Counted from the first letter of the stretch, positions 25,795 through 34,825 are shown. The stretch is 64,000 nucleotides of DNA from an uncultured Methanomicrobiales archaeon (GCA_949320185.1 CASGHK010000023.1:1-64000); one strand, 5' to 3'. Notes: generated by a model not told the origin, from the letters alone. A program made the numbers and translations.

Positions 25795-27765
25795 TCAGCG
25801 CCGGAACTCGATCCAGTCGAGGTTCTGGGCGTCGCCGACAAACTGCACCCGGAGCCGATGGGTCCCCGCACCCAGTGTCATCGGCACGGTCACGGTCCGC
25901 CAGGCGCCGAAGCTTCCGGTGCGGGGCACGTCCACCACCGCCCTGCGCGCCCCGTCGACCCAGGCCCAGACCTGCCGTCCGGACCAGGGGGTTGCGACCC
26001 TGAAGGAGGCGTGGTGGGTTCCGGCCTGCCTCACCGAGAGGGTGTACTCGAGCCATTCCGACGACTTTACCCATCCGACGTCGTAGTTCGAACCGCCCGG
26101 TTCGATGTCGACGTCATCCTGCCGATATGCTCCCCCAGCGTTTCCGCGGGTCGTGTCGCGGTAACCGCCTGCGTCGTAGTCCTCCGCCTCGATGCGGCCG
26201 GGGACCGAACTGGGTGCGACCGGGGGACGGGTCGGTGTGATAGTCGGACCCATGGTGGTCGGGACCGCGGTCACCGTGACCGTCGGGGTCGGCGCCGCAC
26301 CGATGGAGAACGGCACAGTCTCTGCCGTGCCGGCCACGACGGTGCCGGCCTCGTCGCGCCCCTGGAGGCGAAGAGTATACCGGCCGGCAGGTACGCCGGC
26401 GCCGACGGCGCCGCCGAACTCGTAGGTCGAGTAGACGATCTCCGTGGGCTTTGCAGGGTTGGTCCGCCGCCCGAGTTCGACCGGAATGGTCGATCCGGCA
26501 ACCACGGTGCCTGCATCGTTCACAAGGGTCCAGTCGATCGAGGCGATCCGGTTCGTCGGTTTCCCGTCCTTGCCGGACGGCCCGGGGACGACCGGTGCTG
26601 GGATCGGTGCAACCACGCCGTACAGGAGGCAGGTCTCGCCAGGTCCGACCGCGATCCCGTCGCCGGGGGTGAGGTCGAGTCGTTTCGGCGTGTCGTCGGC
26701 AAGGTCGACCGTCGGGTCGAGGGCGCTACCTGGCCGGAGTTCCGCCCGTGTAATCGCAAGCCGGTCGGTCGGGGAGAGGTCCGAGAGGGCTGAGTCGAAC
26801 GAGACACGGGTGCCATTCTCGCGGGCCACGAAGGTGAAGGACGGCTCCCCTGCCGCGTAGTAATGGTAGGTGGTGCGGGGCGAGTCGGCGACACCCGTGC
26901 GGATGAGGGTGGAGACCTCGACCGTGTAGGTGGCCGAGTAGTTGCGGATGTCGTAGATGAAGAGATCGTTCTCGGCCGTGCCGACCATATCGACGTCCGT
27001 GCCGGGGCAGTCGTTTACGACCTCGATCGCGTTATTCACCACCCAGCGGCCCGGGATCACGAACCCATTCGAGTTCCAGTAGAAGTACCCGGGAAAGGAG
27101 TCCTGGTATGTCCGGTATCCACGCTCGTTCGCGAACGCGATCAACCGGTTCTTCTGCACCGGGGGCGAGAACCGCCCGAGGGCGGCATGCGTCTTTCCGA
27201 GCGTGATTCGCTTCTCCGCCGTCAGCCCCTCGAGCCCGTTCGAGAGCCCGGTGACGCGGACCGTATACTCGCCCGCGACCAGGTCCTCGAGGGGGCGCCC
27301 GTCCCGGTCAGTGTAGTTGGTGTCGAAGTGGCGGGTGGCGCCGCCGAGGACGAGGCCCGCATAGTACTCGGGTGTCACCACAACCTTGTTCCAGGTCTCG
27401 AGGAACCCCCCCGGCTCGCACACCAGGTCCGGGACCATCACCGTGCCCTTCGACGATCCGTTGGGATAATCGGCCTCGATCGCGGAGAGGGGTGTTGTCC
27501 CGGTGGCGGGATCGACGTGGCTCTCGACCACGCGGACAGGTATGCCGGAGGCGGTGCTTCCCCGGAAGACCTCGATCCGGATGTCGCCAGGTGCCGAGAC
27601 TCCGGCGGGGATCGGTCCCATCACGTAAAAGTCGCGCATCTCGGCCATCAGCGTCTCGTTCGGGGACGGGGCGCTGATAGTAAGGGTGTTGGCTCCTGCG
27701 GCGTCCGCGACGAAGGCGGTGCCCAGGAGCAGCAGGACGGCGATCAGGAATCGTACGCGTTTCAT
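25795..27765 (-). CDS. Secreted protein with C-terminal carbohydrate-binding module (CBM6)
   Basis: A 656-residue protein with signal peptide MKRVRFLIAVLLLLGTAFVADA. The first 370 residues contain beta-rich domains seen in surface proteins of methanogens (FYVMGPIPAGVSAPGDI, YTVRVTGLSNGLEG, GYFYWNSNGFVIPG). A second Ig-like part (SIDWTLVNDAGTVVAG, GRYTLRLQGRDEAG) leads to a TPTVTVTAVPTTMGPT linker and a CBM6-type module starting at GRIEAEDYDAGGYRDTTRGN and ending RVQFVGDAQNLDWIEFRR. CBM6 domains bind beta-glycans; the target could be an S-layer glycan or extracellular polysaccharide. It is divergent from the three-Cache lipoprotein and upstream of the SBP3/Cache gene in the same direction. Confidence 0.8.
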   Translation of the reverse strand: MKRVRFLIAVLLLLGTAFVADAAGANTLTISAPSPNETLMAEMRDFYVMGPIPAGVSAPGDIRIEVFRGSTASGIPVRVVESHVDPATGTTPLSAIEADYPNGSSKGTVMVPDLVCEPGGFLETWNKVVVTPEYYAGLVLGGATRHFDTNYTDRDGRPLEDLVAGEYTVRVTGLSNGLEGLTAEKRITLGKTHAALGRFSPPVQKNRLIAFANERGYRTYQDSFPGYFYWNSNGFVIPGRWVVNNAIEVVNDCPGTDVDMVGTAENDLFIYDIRNYSATYTVEVSTLIRTGVADSPRTTYHYYAAGEPSFTFVARENGTRVSFDSALSDLSPTDRLAITRAELRPGSALDPTVDLADDTPKRLDLTPGDGIAVGPGETCLLYGVVAPIPAPVVPGPSGKDGKPTNRIASIDWTLVNDAGTVVAGSTIPVELGRRTNPAKPTEIVYSTYEFGGAVGAGVPAGRYTLRLQGRDEAGTVVAGTAETVPFSIGAAPTPTVTVTAVPTTMGPTITPTRPPVAPSSVPGRIEAEDYDAGGYRDTTRGNAGGAYRQDDVDIEPGGSNYDVGWVKSSEWLEYTLSVRQAGTHHASFRVATPWSGRQVWAWVDGARRAVVDVPRTGSFGAWRTVTVPMTLGAGTHRLRVQFVGDAQNLDWIEFRR

Positions 27766-27877
27766 CAGCTCTCTCCGTAGTGAGACTGGTCCTCCCGGGC
27801 GGATATACTATTGCTGATGGTCGGGCGACCCGGAACAATTCAATGAGCTTAACACCTGCCCGAGTCTACCCCTCATC
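27766..27877. promoter_or_regulatory. Divergent promoter region between CBM6 protein and three-Cache lipoprotein
   Basis: 112 bases between two divergent starts. AT-rich elements are visible (GGATATACTATTGCTG for the minus-strand gene, CAATTCAATGAGCTTAAC for the plus-strand gene). The exact boxes cannot be decided by eye. Confidence 0.4.
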
Positions 27878-29254
27878 ATGTCACGGTCTCTTCCTGGACT
27901 GATCGCGCTGGTCCTCGTCGGCGCACTGTTGATGGCCGGCTGCACGACCCAGCCCGGAGCCGGCCCGTCAACCACGACCGCCCCTACGGTGTCCCCGGTT
28001 CCCACGGGGACGGCGAACCAGTCCCCGTCCATGCAGGAACTCGTCGCCTTCGTCGAAGAGGCGGCTACCCACGCCCGGTCGAACGGCCGGGAAGCGTCGC
28101 TTGCGGCGTTCAACGACCCGAACGGCTCGTGGGTCCGCGGTGAACTGTACGTCTTCGCCTACGACATGAACGGGACGGTGCTCGCCCTGCCGTTCCAGCC
28201 GGAGTCCATCGGGACGAACCGGTTCGGGATCGTCGACATCGACGGCGTCCCGTTCGTCCAGGAGGCGATCGCGGCGGCCCGGAACGGGTCGGGTTCCTTC
28301 CGCTACCGGTACCCGAACCCGGCCCGGAACTACGCGGTCGAGGAGAAGACCAGCTACGTGGTCGGGCTCGGCGACTGGCTCGTCGGCGCGGGCCTCTACG
28401 CCCCCGCCGGCGAGGAGGCAGCGAACGTCTCGACCCGGAGCCGGCCCGGCCTTGTCGCGTATGTCGAGAAGGCCGCGGCGTTCGCCAGGACGCATGGCCA
28501 GACGGACGCGCTTGCGGCATTCAACGACCCGAATGGTTCGTTCGTGGAGGACGACCTCTATGTCTTTGCATACGGGATGAATGGGACCACGCTCGCCCTG
28601 CCGTTCCAGCCCGAACTGATTGGGGTGAACCGTTCGGACGCGGCGGACATCCACGGGACGAGGTACATCCAGGCAGCGATCGCGGCAGCGAAGAACGGCT
28701 CGGGGTTCTACGAGCTGTACTATCCGAACCCCGCCGATCACTTTGCGGTCGAACCGAAGACCTGCTACGTGGTCGGGATGGGGGACTGGTTCCTCGGATC
28801 AGGGTATTACACGGCCCGCCTGGCTACGAACGCCACCAACCTCTCGACCCGGGAGGGGCTGGCGACCTTCGTCGAACAGGCAGCAGCCCACGCCCGCACG
28901 GTCGGGAAGGAACGGGCCCTCGCCGACTTCAACGACAGGGCCGGACAGTACGCCTCGGGCGAGGCGTATATCTACGCCCTCGACTACGACGGAGTCGCGC
29001 TCGCCCTGCCGTTCCAGCCCGAGAAGGTCGGAGCGAGTTTCCGTGACCTGGTCGATTCGACCGGCCAGTACTTCACCCGGGTCGAGATCGACCTGGCGAA
29101 GCGGGGCGGCGGATTCGTCTACTACGACTACCCGAACCCGGCGCACGGCATGGCCGTTGAACCGAAGATGAGCTATGTCCGGGACGTGGACGGGACATAC
29201 TGGATCGGGGCCGGGACCTATCTCCCGGTCGTGAACGGCACCGTGATGGGGTGA
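27878..29254 (+). CDS. Lipoprotein with three tandem Cache domains
   Basis: A 458-residue exported protein: signal peptide and lipobox MSRSLPGLIALVLVGALLMAGC, a Thr/Pro spacer, then three sCache-like repeats of about 130 residues. Each repeat opens with ELVAFVEEAATHARSNGREASLAAF or a variant, contains (L/I)YVFAYDMNGTVLALPFQPE and closes with YPNPAxxxAVExKxxYVxGxGDW. Cache domains bind small ligands such as carboxylates and amino acids outside the cell, normally in chemoreceptors and kinases; here no output domain follows. Repeat 3 is the most divergent, with TYWIGAGTY in place of the GLGDWL motif. Together with the SBP3/Cache lipoprotein it suggests a set of detached sensory or scavenging modules. 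Confidence 0.87.
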   Translation: MSRSLPGLIALVLVGALLMAGCTTQPGAGPSTTTAPTVSPVPTGTANQSPSMQELVAFVEEAATHARSNGREASLAAFNDPNGSWVRGELYVFAYDMNGTVLALPFQPESIGTNRFGIVDIDGVPFVQEAIAAARNGSGSFRYRYPNPARNYAVEEKTSYVVGLGDWLVGAGLYAPAGEEAANVSTRSRPGLVAYVEKAAAFARTHGQTDALAAFNDPNGSFVEDDLYVFAYGMNGTTLALPFQPELIGVNRSDAADIHGTRYIQAAIAAAKNGSGFYELYYPNPADHFAVEPKTCYVVGMGDWFLGSGYYTARLATNATNLSTREGLATFVEQAAAHARTVGKERALADFNDRAGQYASGEAYIYALDYDGVALALPFQPEKVGASFRDLVDSTGQYFTRVEIDLAKRGGGFVYYDYPNPAHGMAVEPKMSYVRDVDGTYWIGAGTYLPVVNGTVMG

Positions 29255-29306
29255 CCCTGGTCGGGGGCGGGGTCGTCCTTAACTCCCAGGAGGCCCATCA
29301 TCCCCT

Positions 29307-30059
29307 ATGGACCGGCCTGACGACCCGTGGGTCCCCCGTCTCCTCGCCGACCTCGAGGCGGAACTCTCCCTTGGTCCCGACCTCCCCGCCACCGTGCGGC
29401 TCCTCGATCTGCTCGGCCTCCCCGTCGACCCCCGCATTCTCGACGAGGGCCGGCTGTACTGCGAATACCTGCCGGTCCCCCCGGGTGCCGGTCCCCTCTC
29501 TCTGCACGATCGATACCTCTCCTTCCTCTGGGAAGCCTTCGACCGCTCGCCGCTCTCCCTCTTCGTGAACGTGGCCTTTCCCTTCCGCCGGATGATCGCC
29601 GAACGCCTCTTCTCCCGGTGCGGAACGGGATTTGTTGCCTGCGAGAACGTCCGGTTCAACTTCGGCCGGATGATCGAGGCGGGCGATGCGCTCTTTATCA
29701 ACATGGGGACCTTCATCGACGCAAAGGGCGGCATTCAGATCGGGGACCGGGTCGGGCTCGCCGAGCAGGTCCGGATCTTCACCCACGGTCACGGGGAGGC
29801 GGACCATGCGGAGCGGTCGTATGCGCCGGTCGTGCTCCACGACGACGTCAAGGTCGCCGCCGGAGCGACGATCCTCCCGGGCGTGGAGATCGGGGAGGCG
29901 GCCCTGGTTGCGGCAGGAGCCGTGGTCACCCGTGACGTCCCGCCGGAGGCGGTCGTCTCCGGGATGCCGGCCCGTCCCGTCCGCGAGCGGCGAAGCGGGG
30001 GGCGGAAGGGGGCCGAACTGCACCACGTCTGGCTCGTCGACGGCGCGTTCCAGGACTAG
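29307..30059 (+). CDS. Hexapeptide-repeat acetyltransferase (maltose/galactoside O-acetyltransferase type)
   Basis: A 250-residue left-handed beta-helix acyltransferase. An N-terminal extension of about 100 residues is followed by the typical VACENVRFNFGRMIEAGD and NMGTFIDAKGGIQIGDRVG repeats, the catalytic histidine region FTHGHGEADHAERSYAPVV, and VAAGATILPGVEIGEAALVA ... VVSGMPARPV. Acceptors are sugars or related hydroxyl groups, with acetyl-CoA as donor. ATG follows an AGGAGG site. It converges on and overlaps the receiver-PAS gene by 4 bases. Confidence 0.85.
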   Translation: MDRPDDPWVPRLLADLEAELSLGPDLPATVRLLDLLGLPVDPRILDEGRLYCEYLPVPPGAGPLSLHDRYLSFLWEAFDRSPLSLFVNVAFPFRRMIAERLFSRCGTGFVACENVRFNFGRMIEAGDALFINMGTFIDAKGGIQIGDRVGLAEQVRIFTHGHGEADHAERSYAPVVLHDDVKVAAGATILPGVEIGEAALVAAGAVVTRDVPPEAVVSGMPARPVRERRSGGRKGAELHHVWLVDGAFQD

Positions 30060-31168
30060 GTGGGCCCGATCCTCGAACCGGAGGGGCGGGTGACGATGAC
30101 CGCCACCTCTCGTACGACGCCGTCGTCGCCCGGAAGCGGCTCGAGCGTGCAGTCCAGGGTCTGCCCGTCGAAGGCCTGACGCACCCGCACCGGCCGCCCG
30201 GTCGTGACAACGTCCTCGAACGCCTCCTCCTGAAACACTTCCCTCCCGGATGGTTCGAGGTCTCCGAGGCGCCTGCCCCGCAGATCGTCTATCCGCCGGC
30301 CGAGGAGGAGGGCAGCTCGGTCGTTCAGGTCCTGGATGACGCCATCCGGATCGGTCAGGACCACCGCCTGGGGGGAGACCTCGAGGAGCGCCCTTGCCCG
30401 CGCGGTGGCTATCCGGAGAGCCCTCTCTCCAGTCTGCTGCTCGGTGACGTCCATAGAGAAGACCGCGACCCGCTCCACCGAGCCGTCAGGCCCGCTGATG
30501 GGGGTGATGAGGGCGTCCTGGGTGCGACCGAACCGCTCGTCGCGGTATCGGACTGGCCGCCCGGTCCGCACGGCCTCCTCGACCGCAGACCGCCGTCCGA
30601 CCTCTACGTGGACACCCATCAAATCGAAGACGGACCTGCCGACGCACTCTCTCTCACTAGCGTTCCAGGTGGCAAACGCGGCCCTGTTTGCCGCAAGGAG
30701 CCGGCCGTCAGGCTCGATAAGGAGGGCAACCTCTGGGGATGCGTCCAGGAGCGCCCTCACCATCTCCTGGCTCTTTCGGACCGCCCGCTCGGCGGACCTC
30801 CGGGCGACGGCCTGCCGGCACTTCGAGGCGAGCTCGGCGAACTGGGGACGGGGGTCGCCCCCCTTCTGGAGGTAGAAGTCGACCCCCCTGTTCAGGGCAT
30901 CGATCACCACCTCTTCGCGCCCTCTGCCCGTGAAGAGGACGAACGGGATCGACGAGTCCCTGCGGATCGCCGAGAGGAGTTCGATCCCGTTCATTCCTGG
31001 CATCTGGTAGTCCGAGACGACAACGTCAATCTCCCCCTCGCGGAGCCGTGCGAGCGCCTCCTCACCGGAGTTGGTCGTTTCGACCGTGAACTCCCCGGTC
31101 CGCTCGAGAAAACGCCGGCAGAGCATCAGCAGAGTAGGCTCGTCATCGACGCAAAGGACTCGGATCAT
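30056..31168 (-). CDS. Response regulator with two PAS domains, no output kinase
   Basis: A 370-residue cytosolic protein. The receiver domain (residues 1-120) has the acidic pair in VLCVDDEPTLL, phosphoacceptor Asp in VVVSDYQMPGMNG, switch residue in VLFTGRGREEVV and lysine in FYLQKGGDP. PAS 1 (ALLDASPEVALLIEPDGRLL to FSMDVTEQQ) and PAS 2 (LLEVSPQAVVLTDPDGVIQD to EVAVIVTRP) follow. It ends after PAS 2 without histidine kinase or HATPase domain, an arrangement common in Methanomicrobiales. It may accept phosphate from the orphan kinase at 16 kb (inference). Confidence 0.88.
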   Translation of the reverse strand: MIRVLCVDDEPTLLMLCRRFLERTGEFTVETTNSGEEALARLREGEIDVVVSDYQMPGMNGIELLSAIRRDSSIPFVLFTGRGREEVVIDALNRGVDFYLQKGGDPRPQFAELASKCRQAVARRSAERAVRKSQEMVRALLDASPEVALLIEPDGRLLAANRAAFATWNASERECVGRSVFDLMGVHVEVGRRSAVEEAVRTGRPVRYRDERFGRTQDALITPISGPDGSVERVAVFSMDVTEQQTGERALRIATARARALLEVSPQAVVLTDPDGVIQDLNDRAALLLGRRIDDLRGRRLGDLEPSGREVFQEEAFEDVVTTGRPVRVRQAFDGQTLDCTLEPLPGDDGVVREVAVIVTRPSGSRIGPT

Positions 31169-31190
31169 CGGGTGACGATCGTGTCGTTCC

Positions 31191-31207
31191 GGAAAAAAGA
31201 AAAAGGT
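31191..31207 (-). terminator. T-rich terminator downstream of aquaporin gene
   Basis: On the minus strand the sequence between the aquaporin and the receiver-PAS genes reads CCTTTTTCTTTTTTCCG, an oligo-T stretch about 20-35 bases past the aquaporin stop codon. Confidence 0.5.
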
Positions 31208-31225
31208 GTGGTTGTTTCGGGGGAC

Positions 31226-31972
31226 TCAATCATCCGTGAGCCAGTCGTAGAAGAAGGCGGCAGCCACCGCACCGACCACGGGGCCGATGATATAGATCGG
31301 CAGGTGCACCCAGAGGTTCGGTCCTCCGAAGAGCGTGTCGGCGAGGTACGGCCCGAACGTCCGGGCCGGGTTGAGCGAGGCGCCGGCGATATTACCGGTG
31401 GTTGTGATGACCCCCCCGACCGTGAGGCCGATCACGAGCCCGGCAAAGCCCGGGGGAGCCCTGCTGTCGACCGCCACGCCCATGATGACGAGCATGAGGA
31501 CGAAGGTGCCGATCGCCTCGGCGAGGATCGCCTGTCCCATGGTGATCCCCGGGAAGGGAGCGGTGGCACCGAGTCCGCCGACCAGGACGGCGTCTGGGCC
31601 GGCGGAGAGGGCGAAGAGGATGGAGCCGAGCGCCGCTCCGATGCACTGCGCCATGATGTAGACGGCCGAGTCCGACCATGGAAAGCGACGGGTCGCCGCG
31701 AGCGCGATCGTGACTGCCGGGTTCAGGTGCGCCCCCGAGATCCGCCCGAGCGCGTAGATCGCGGCGGCGATGATGATCGCGAACGCCATGCCGATGGCGA
31801 ACCAGTCCCCCAGCCCACCGAGCGCCCCAATCCCTATCGAGAAGGAGGTCGCCGGGGTCGTGCCGTTGGCGAGCATCAGTGTGATCGCCGCCGCCCCCGC
31901 GCCGAAGTAGACCAGGAGGAGGGTGCCGAGGCCTTCAGCCACAGCACGGCGTCCGATCGATGGGACTCCCAT
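31226..31972 (-). CDS. aqpM: Aquaporin (MIP family)
   Basis: A 248-residue membrane channel with six hydrophobic helices and two half-helix NPA motifs, GAHLNPAVTIAL and GASLNPARTFGP, the latter with the arginine of the selectivity filter. Length and the NPAR motif fit archaeal AqpM, which conducts water and small neutral molecules. The gene is immediately downstream of the DUF2180 and DUF2193 genes on the same strand, separated from DUF2180 by no gap, so the three form an operon. The symbol is given by family resemblance. Confidence 0.9.
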   Translation of the reverse strand: MGVPSIGRRAVAEGLGTLLLVYFGAGAAAITLMLANGTTPATSFSIGIGALGGLGDWFAIGMAFAIIIAAAIYALGRISGAHLNPAVTIALAATRRFPWSDSAVYIMAQCIGAALGSILFALSAGPDAVLVGGLGATAPFPGITMGQAILAEAIGTFVLMLVIMGVAVDSRAPPGFAGLVIGLTVGGVITTTGNIAGASLNPARTFGPYLADTLFGGPNLWVHLPIYIIGPVVGAVAAAFFYDWLTDD

Positions 31973-32182
31973 TCACTGACTCCGGTAGGCCTCGAAGCAC
32001 GGTGGGCAGAGCATCCGCGGCAGAGTCTTCTTCAGCGTGCGCGTCGGGAACGGGTACCCCCCCTCGACCAGCTCGACCTCTTCTCGGCGGACGTGGGTCA
32101 TGCAGACCCCCATCCCGCAGGCGATGCAGGCAGCCACCGCGTCCGAATCACGTCCCTCCTGGGCGCAGATGTAGCACTTCAC
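31973..32182 (-). CDS. DUF2180 family small cysteine-rich protein
   Basis: About 69 residues, likely starting with GTG at 32182 (VKCYICAQEG), two bases after the DUF2193 stop; the track start at 32203 lies inside that gene. Four CxxC-type pairs (CYIC, CIAC, and CPPC at the end, with CMTHV between) would bind zinc as a double treble-clef or ribbon. The DUF2180 family is archaeal with unknown function. Its place between DUF2193 and aquaporin suggests a shared role. Confidence 0.75.
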   Translation of the reverse strand: MKCYICAQEGRDSDAVAACIACGMGVCMTHVRREEVELVEGGYPFPTRTLKKTLPRMLCPPCFEAYRSQ

Positions 32183-32184
32183 GC

Positions 32185-33687
32185 CTAGACCGCCTCCCGC
32201 CACTGGCAGTACTGGTGGTGGAGCTCCACCAGCGAGGCGGCGGCGCAGTCCTTACAGGCACGGACGGGTGCCGCCGGCTCCTGCGGCTTGAGCGCGATGA
32301 CGTTCGTCATCATGGTCGCCGTCACGGGCTCCGAGGTGAGGAGGCAGGGATAGTCCGAGAGGCGCATCATCGCCGAGAACCGCACTGTTATCGCGCAGGC
32401 CGGGTAGGCGTACCGCTGGGGGTTCATCAGCACCTCGTTTTCGTGGATCGGGGAGAGGTCGACCGGGAAACCGGCGACACGGGCCACGACTGGCCCCCCG
32501 GAGCCGTTCTTCGCCCGGCGGGCCTTGTCGATCAGCTTCCATCCGCGGTAGACCATATCCATGAAGTCACAGTTGTGCAGTTCGGCCGCCGCGCCGCGGT
32601 TCGGCTTGATCTGGACGAAGTTGTGGTATCGCCTGGTGAGCAGGTCCACGACCATCGGCGCGTTGAACCCGTCGAGCTCGAGGATATACTCGGCCGCCGC
32701 CGCCGTAGAGCCGGTTGCGAGCGCGAGCGGCTGGTAGACGTCGGTGAACCGGGGGAGCGAGTCTTTGAGGGCCTTCTCCATCACGGCGGTTGCCGCCTCG
32801 ATCACGGCCATCACCACGTCGTCCTTGCACATGTTGTAGGTGGACTGAGAGATGTGGTGCGCGATGTCCCCGACGCAGTACGCGGGCACGGTGACGATGT
32901 TGGCATAGTGGACCCCCTCGTCGAGTGCCGCCTTGACTGCCCCCTCGATCCCCTGTCGATACTGGGCCATATAGGCACGGTGGTCGAACGAGGACTGGCC
33001 GGCCTTGTCCATCAGCGCCGCCTGAGCCCCGACAGGATCGCGGTAGATCGCCTGGAGCTGTGCCACCTCGGCGGCGCACGCCTCCGCTGCTGTCTTGCCG
33101 GCCTCGATCTTGTTGGCAAAGACCTCGCCGATGCCGTACGAGGTGTTCATGCCCCAGGACTTGGCGGCCAGGATCGCCTGTTTGTGGTCGACCGGGATCG
33201 GGGTCTCTCGCAGGATCTGGTTCACCACGTTCGAGGTCGAGCCTGGGATGAGAGCGAAGTCGACCACGCACGTGGGGCCGTAGAGCCCGCCGTACCGGCG
33301 AATCGACTCCCGGCCGATCAGGGCTTCGGACTTCCCGATCTGATCGATGAAGATCTCCAGGCTCTGTCTGAAGGCCTCGTCCTGCTCGGTAAGGTACGCC
33401 AGGACGACCGGCGTCTGGTAATGCTCCACGAATGGGTCGTCCTCGGGGCGAACCCTGTCCGTCAGGCCCGAGAGGACCTTGAAGTGGGTCGCGACTGAGT
33501 CAAGGTGGAGGCGGAAGACCGCCTCCGACTGGTCCCCGATGGGGTGCATCTTCCGGGCGGCCTCGAGGTAGGCGCCGGCATCAGCGAGTGTGAACTCGGT
33601 CCCCCTCTTCTTCTTCACGGTCTCGACGTCGGCGTGCTGGGCAGCGAGCGCCTCGTCTATCATCTTTGCACAGACTTCGTTGACCAT
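32185..33687 (-). CDS. DUF2193 family protein
   Basis: A 500-residue soluble protein, recognised as the methanogen-associated DUF2193 family from its length and blocks such as GLYGPTCVVDFALIPGSTSN, AILAAKSWGMNTSYGIGEVF and SPIHENEVLMNPQRYAYPAC. Cysteines cluster at the C-terminus (RACKDCAAASLVELHHQYC), possibly a metal site. The ATG is preceded by GAGGAGGG. It heads an operon with DUF2180 and aquaporin. Function unknown. Confidence 0.78.
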   Translation of the reverse strand: MVNEVCAKMIDEALAAQHADVETVKKKRGTEFTLADAGAYLEAARKMHPIGDQSEAVFRLHLDSVATHFKVLSGLTDRVRPEDDPFVEHYQTPVVLAYLTEQDEAFRQSLEIFIDQIGKSEALIGRESIRRYGGLYGPTCVVDFALIPGSTSNVVNQILRETPIPVDHKQAILAAKSWGMNTSYGIGEVFANKIEAGKTAAEACAAEVAQLQAIYRDPVGAQAALMDKAGQSSFDHRAYMAQYRQGIEGAVKAALDEGVHYANIVTVPAYCVGDIAHHISQSTYNMCKDDVVMAVIEAATAVMEKALKDSLPRFTDVYQPLALATGSTAAAAEYILELDGFNAPMVVDLLTRRYHNFVQIKPNRGAAAELHNCDFMDMVYRGWKLIDKARRAKNGSGGPVVARVAGFPVDLSPIHENEVLMNPQRYAYPACAITVRFSAMMRLSDYPCLLTSEPVTATMMTNVIALKPQEPAAPVRACKDCAAASLVELHHQYCQWREAV

Positions 33688-33797
33688 TCTGTCCCTCCTC
33701 GGAGCACATTCGACGCTCCGCTGACGGAAATTGGTTCAAAAACAGATAATCATTTGGTTTGTTCCACCCGGTTTGAACTGGCCCCACGTTCAGGCAG

Positions 33798-34391
33798 TTA
33801 TCCGGTATCGGCCTGCTCGGCCGGGCAGAAGTTGCAGATCGAGTACACGAGATCCTCCTCGCGGTCTCGGACCGGGCAGAGGAAACGGTCCTTCCGGGCT
33901 TCGACCCGGAACCCGCCGGGAAACGGAGTCCCCACCGGGTGGCCCGGACGGTCGAGGACGAACATCGAGAACCCTGCGACCAGGTAGTAGAAGAGCCGGT
34001 GACGGGGCTCGTGGAGATGGGCGTGCCGTTCGGGCTGCTCCTCCCATGCGAAGCACCCCGATGGGACCATCGCCCAGTAAGCGCGGCACCGGTCGAGGTC
34101 GGTGATCCGGGCGTCCATGCGCCTGAAGACACCGGTCCGGTACATCAGGTGGAGCTCGTGATGCGCTCCGAAGAACTGGTCGGTGAAGTACGGCCTGATC
34201 GCCTCCCGATACGGGGAGGGAAGCCTGTCGACCTCGTTCTTGAGCCGCCCGCCGATCACCTGGAGGTCGAAGATCGAGTACCGGGCGACCTCCTCCGCCA
34301 GCACGGTCCCGAGTTCTCCCTTCCGCTCGGCAGCACCGCACCGGCGACAGACCCTGGCCAGCGCCTCCATGATGGTAGGTTGCCGTTTCAT
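33798..34391 (-). CDS. DUF2115 (UPF0305) family protein
   Basis: A 197-residue protein starting at ATG 34391 after a GAGG site; the track start 108 bases upstream is rejected. The family pattern is visible: RYSIFDLQVIGGRLKNEVDR, YREAIRPYFTDQFFGAHHEL, then HPVGTPFPGGFRVEARKDRF and the cysteine-rich ending CPVRDREEDLVYSICNFCPA. Four cysteines and several histidines imply a metal or Fe-S centre. The family occurs in methanogens and its function is unknown. It has no operon partner. Confidence 0.85.
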   Translation of the reverse strand: MKRQPTIMEALARVCRRCGAAERKGELGTVLAEEVARYSIFDLQVIGGRLKNEVDRLPSPYREAIRPYFTDQFFGAHHELHLMYRTGVFRRMDARITDLDRCRAYWAMVPSGCFAWEEQPERHAHLHEPRHRLFYYLVAGFSMFVLDRPGHPVGTPFPGGFRVEARKDRFLCPVRDREEDLVYSICNFCPAEQADTG

Positions 34392-34564
34392 GGCCTTAAC
34401 CTCTCCACCCTCCTTTGCGGGCGCGACCGCGGAATAGAGCACCTGCGCTCTTCCCTGGTGATGGACCCTCAGCGCGCGAATGCACACGGGTAAGCCCATG
34501 GTAATTCGGATTGGCTCGAAACTTTTTTCTCTCTGGGCTTCGGACTACTGACCGGTTGATAATT

Positions 34565-34801
34565 ATGTCGACGAAAACTGAGGTAATTACCCAGATTGCG
34601 GCCCTCGTGACCGCTGCGTTCGGCCTGGTGGCCGCCCTTGCGTGGAACGGTGCGATCCAGGCGATCTTCAAGGCGGTATTCGGCAGCTCGGACAGCATCC
34701 CCGCCCAGCTCACGTATGCGATCATCGTGACTATCATCGCCGTTGTGGCCACGATGCTGATCGCCCGCTCGGTCGCGAGCGCGAAGGCCGAAGAGGCCTG
34801 A
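34565..34801 (+). CDS. DUF5654 family small membrane protein
   Basis: A 78-residue protein starting at ATG 34565 (MSTKTEVITQIAAL). It has two transmembrane helices, AALVTAAFGLVAALAWNGAI and LTYAIIVTIIAVVATMLIA, and ends in a charged cytosolic tail (AKAEEA). The AFGLVAALAWNxAI motif identifies the DUF5654 family, widespread in methanogens with unknown function. A T-rich stretch follows the stop. Confidence 0.8.
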   Translation: MSTKTEVITQIAALVTAAFGLVAALAWNGAIQAIFKAVFGSSDSIPAQLTYAIIVTIIAVVATMLIARSVASAKAEEA

Positions 34802-34815
34802 TTTCCTTTTTTCCA
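34802..34815 (+). terminator. T-rich terminator after DUF5654 gene
   Basis: Directly after the stop codon: TTTCCTTTTTTCC. It lies in the short gap between two converging genes. Confidence 0.45.
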
Positions 34816-34825
34816 CCCCGCCGGG

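Noticed and set aside
30608-32188. 526-residue plus-strand ORF
   Set aside because: Antisense to the receiver-PAS and aquaporin genes, with Asp/Arg-rich composition.
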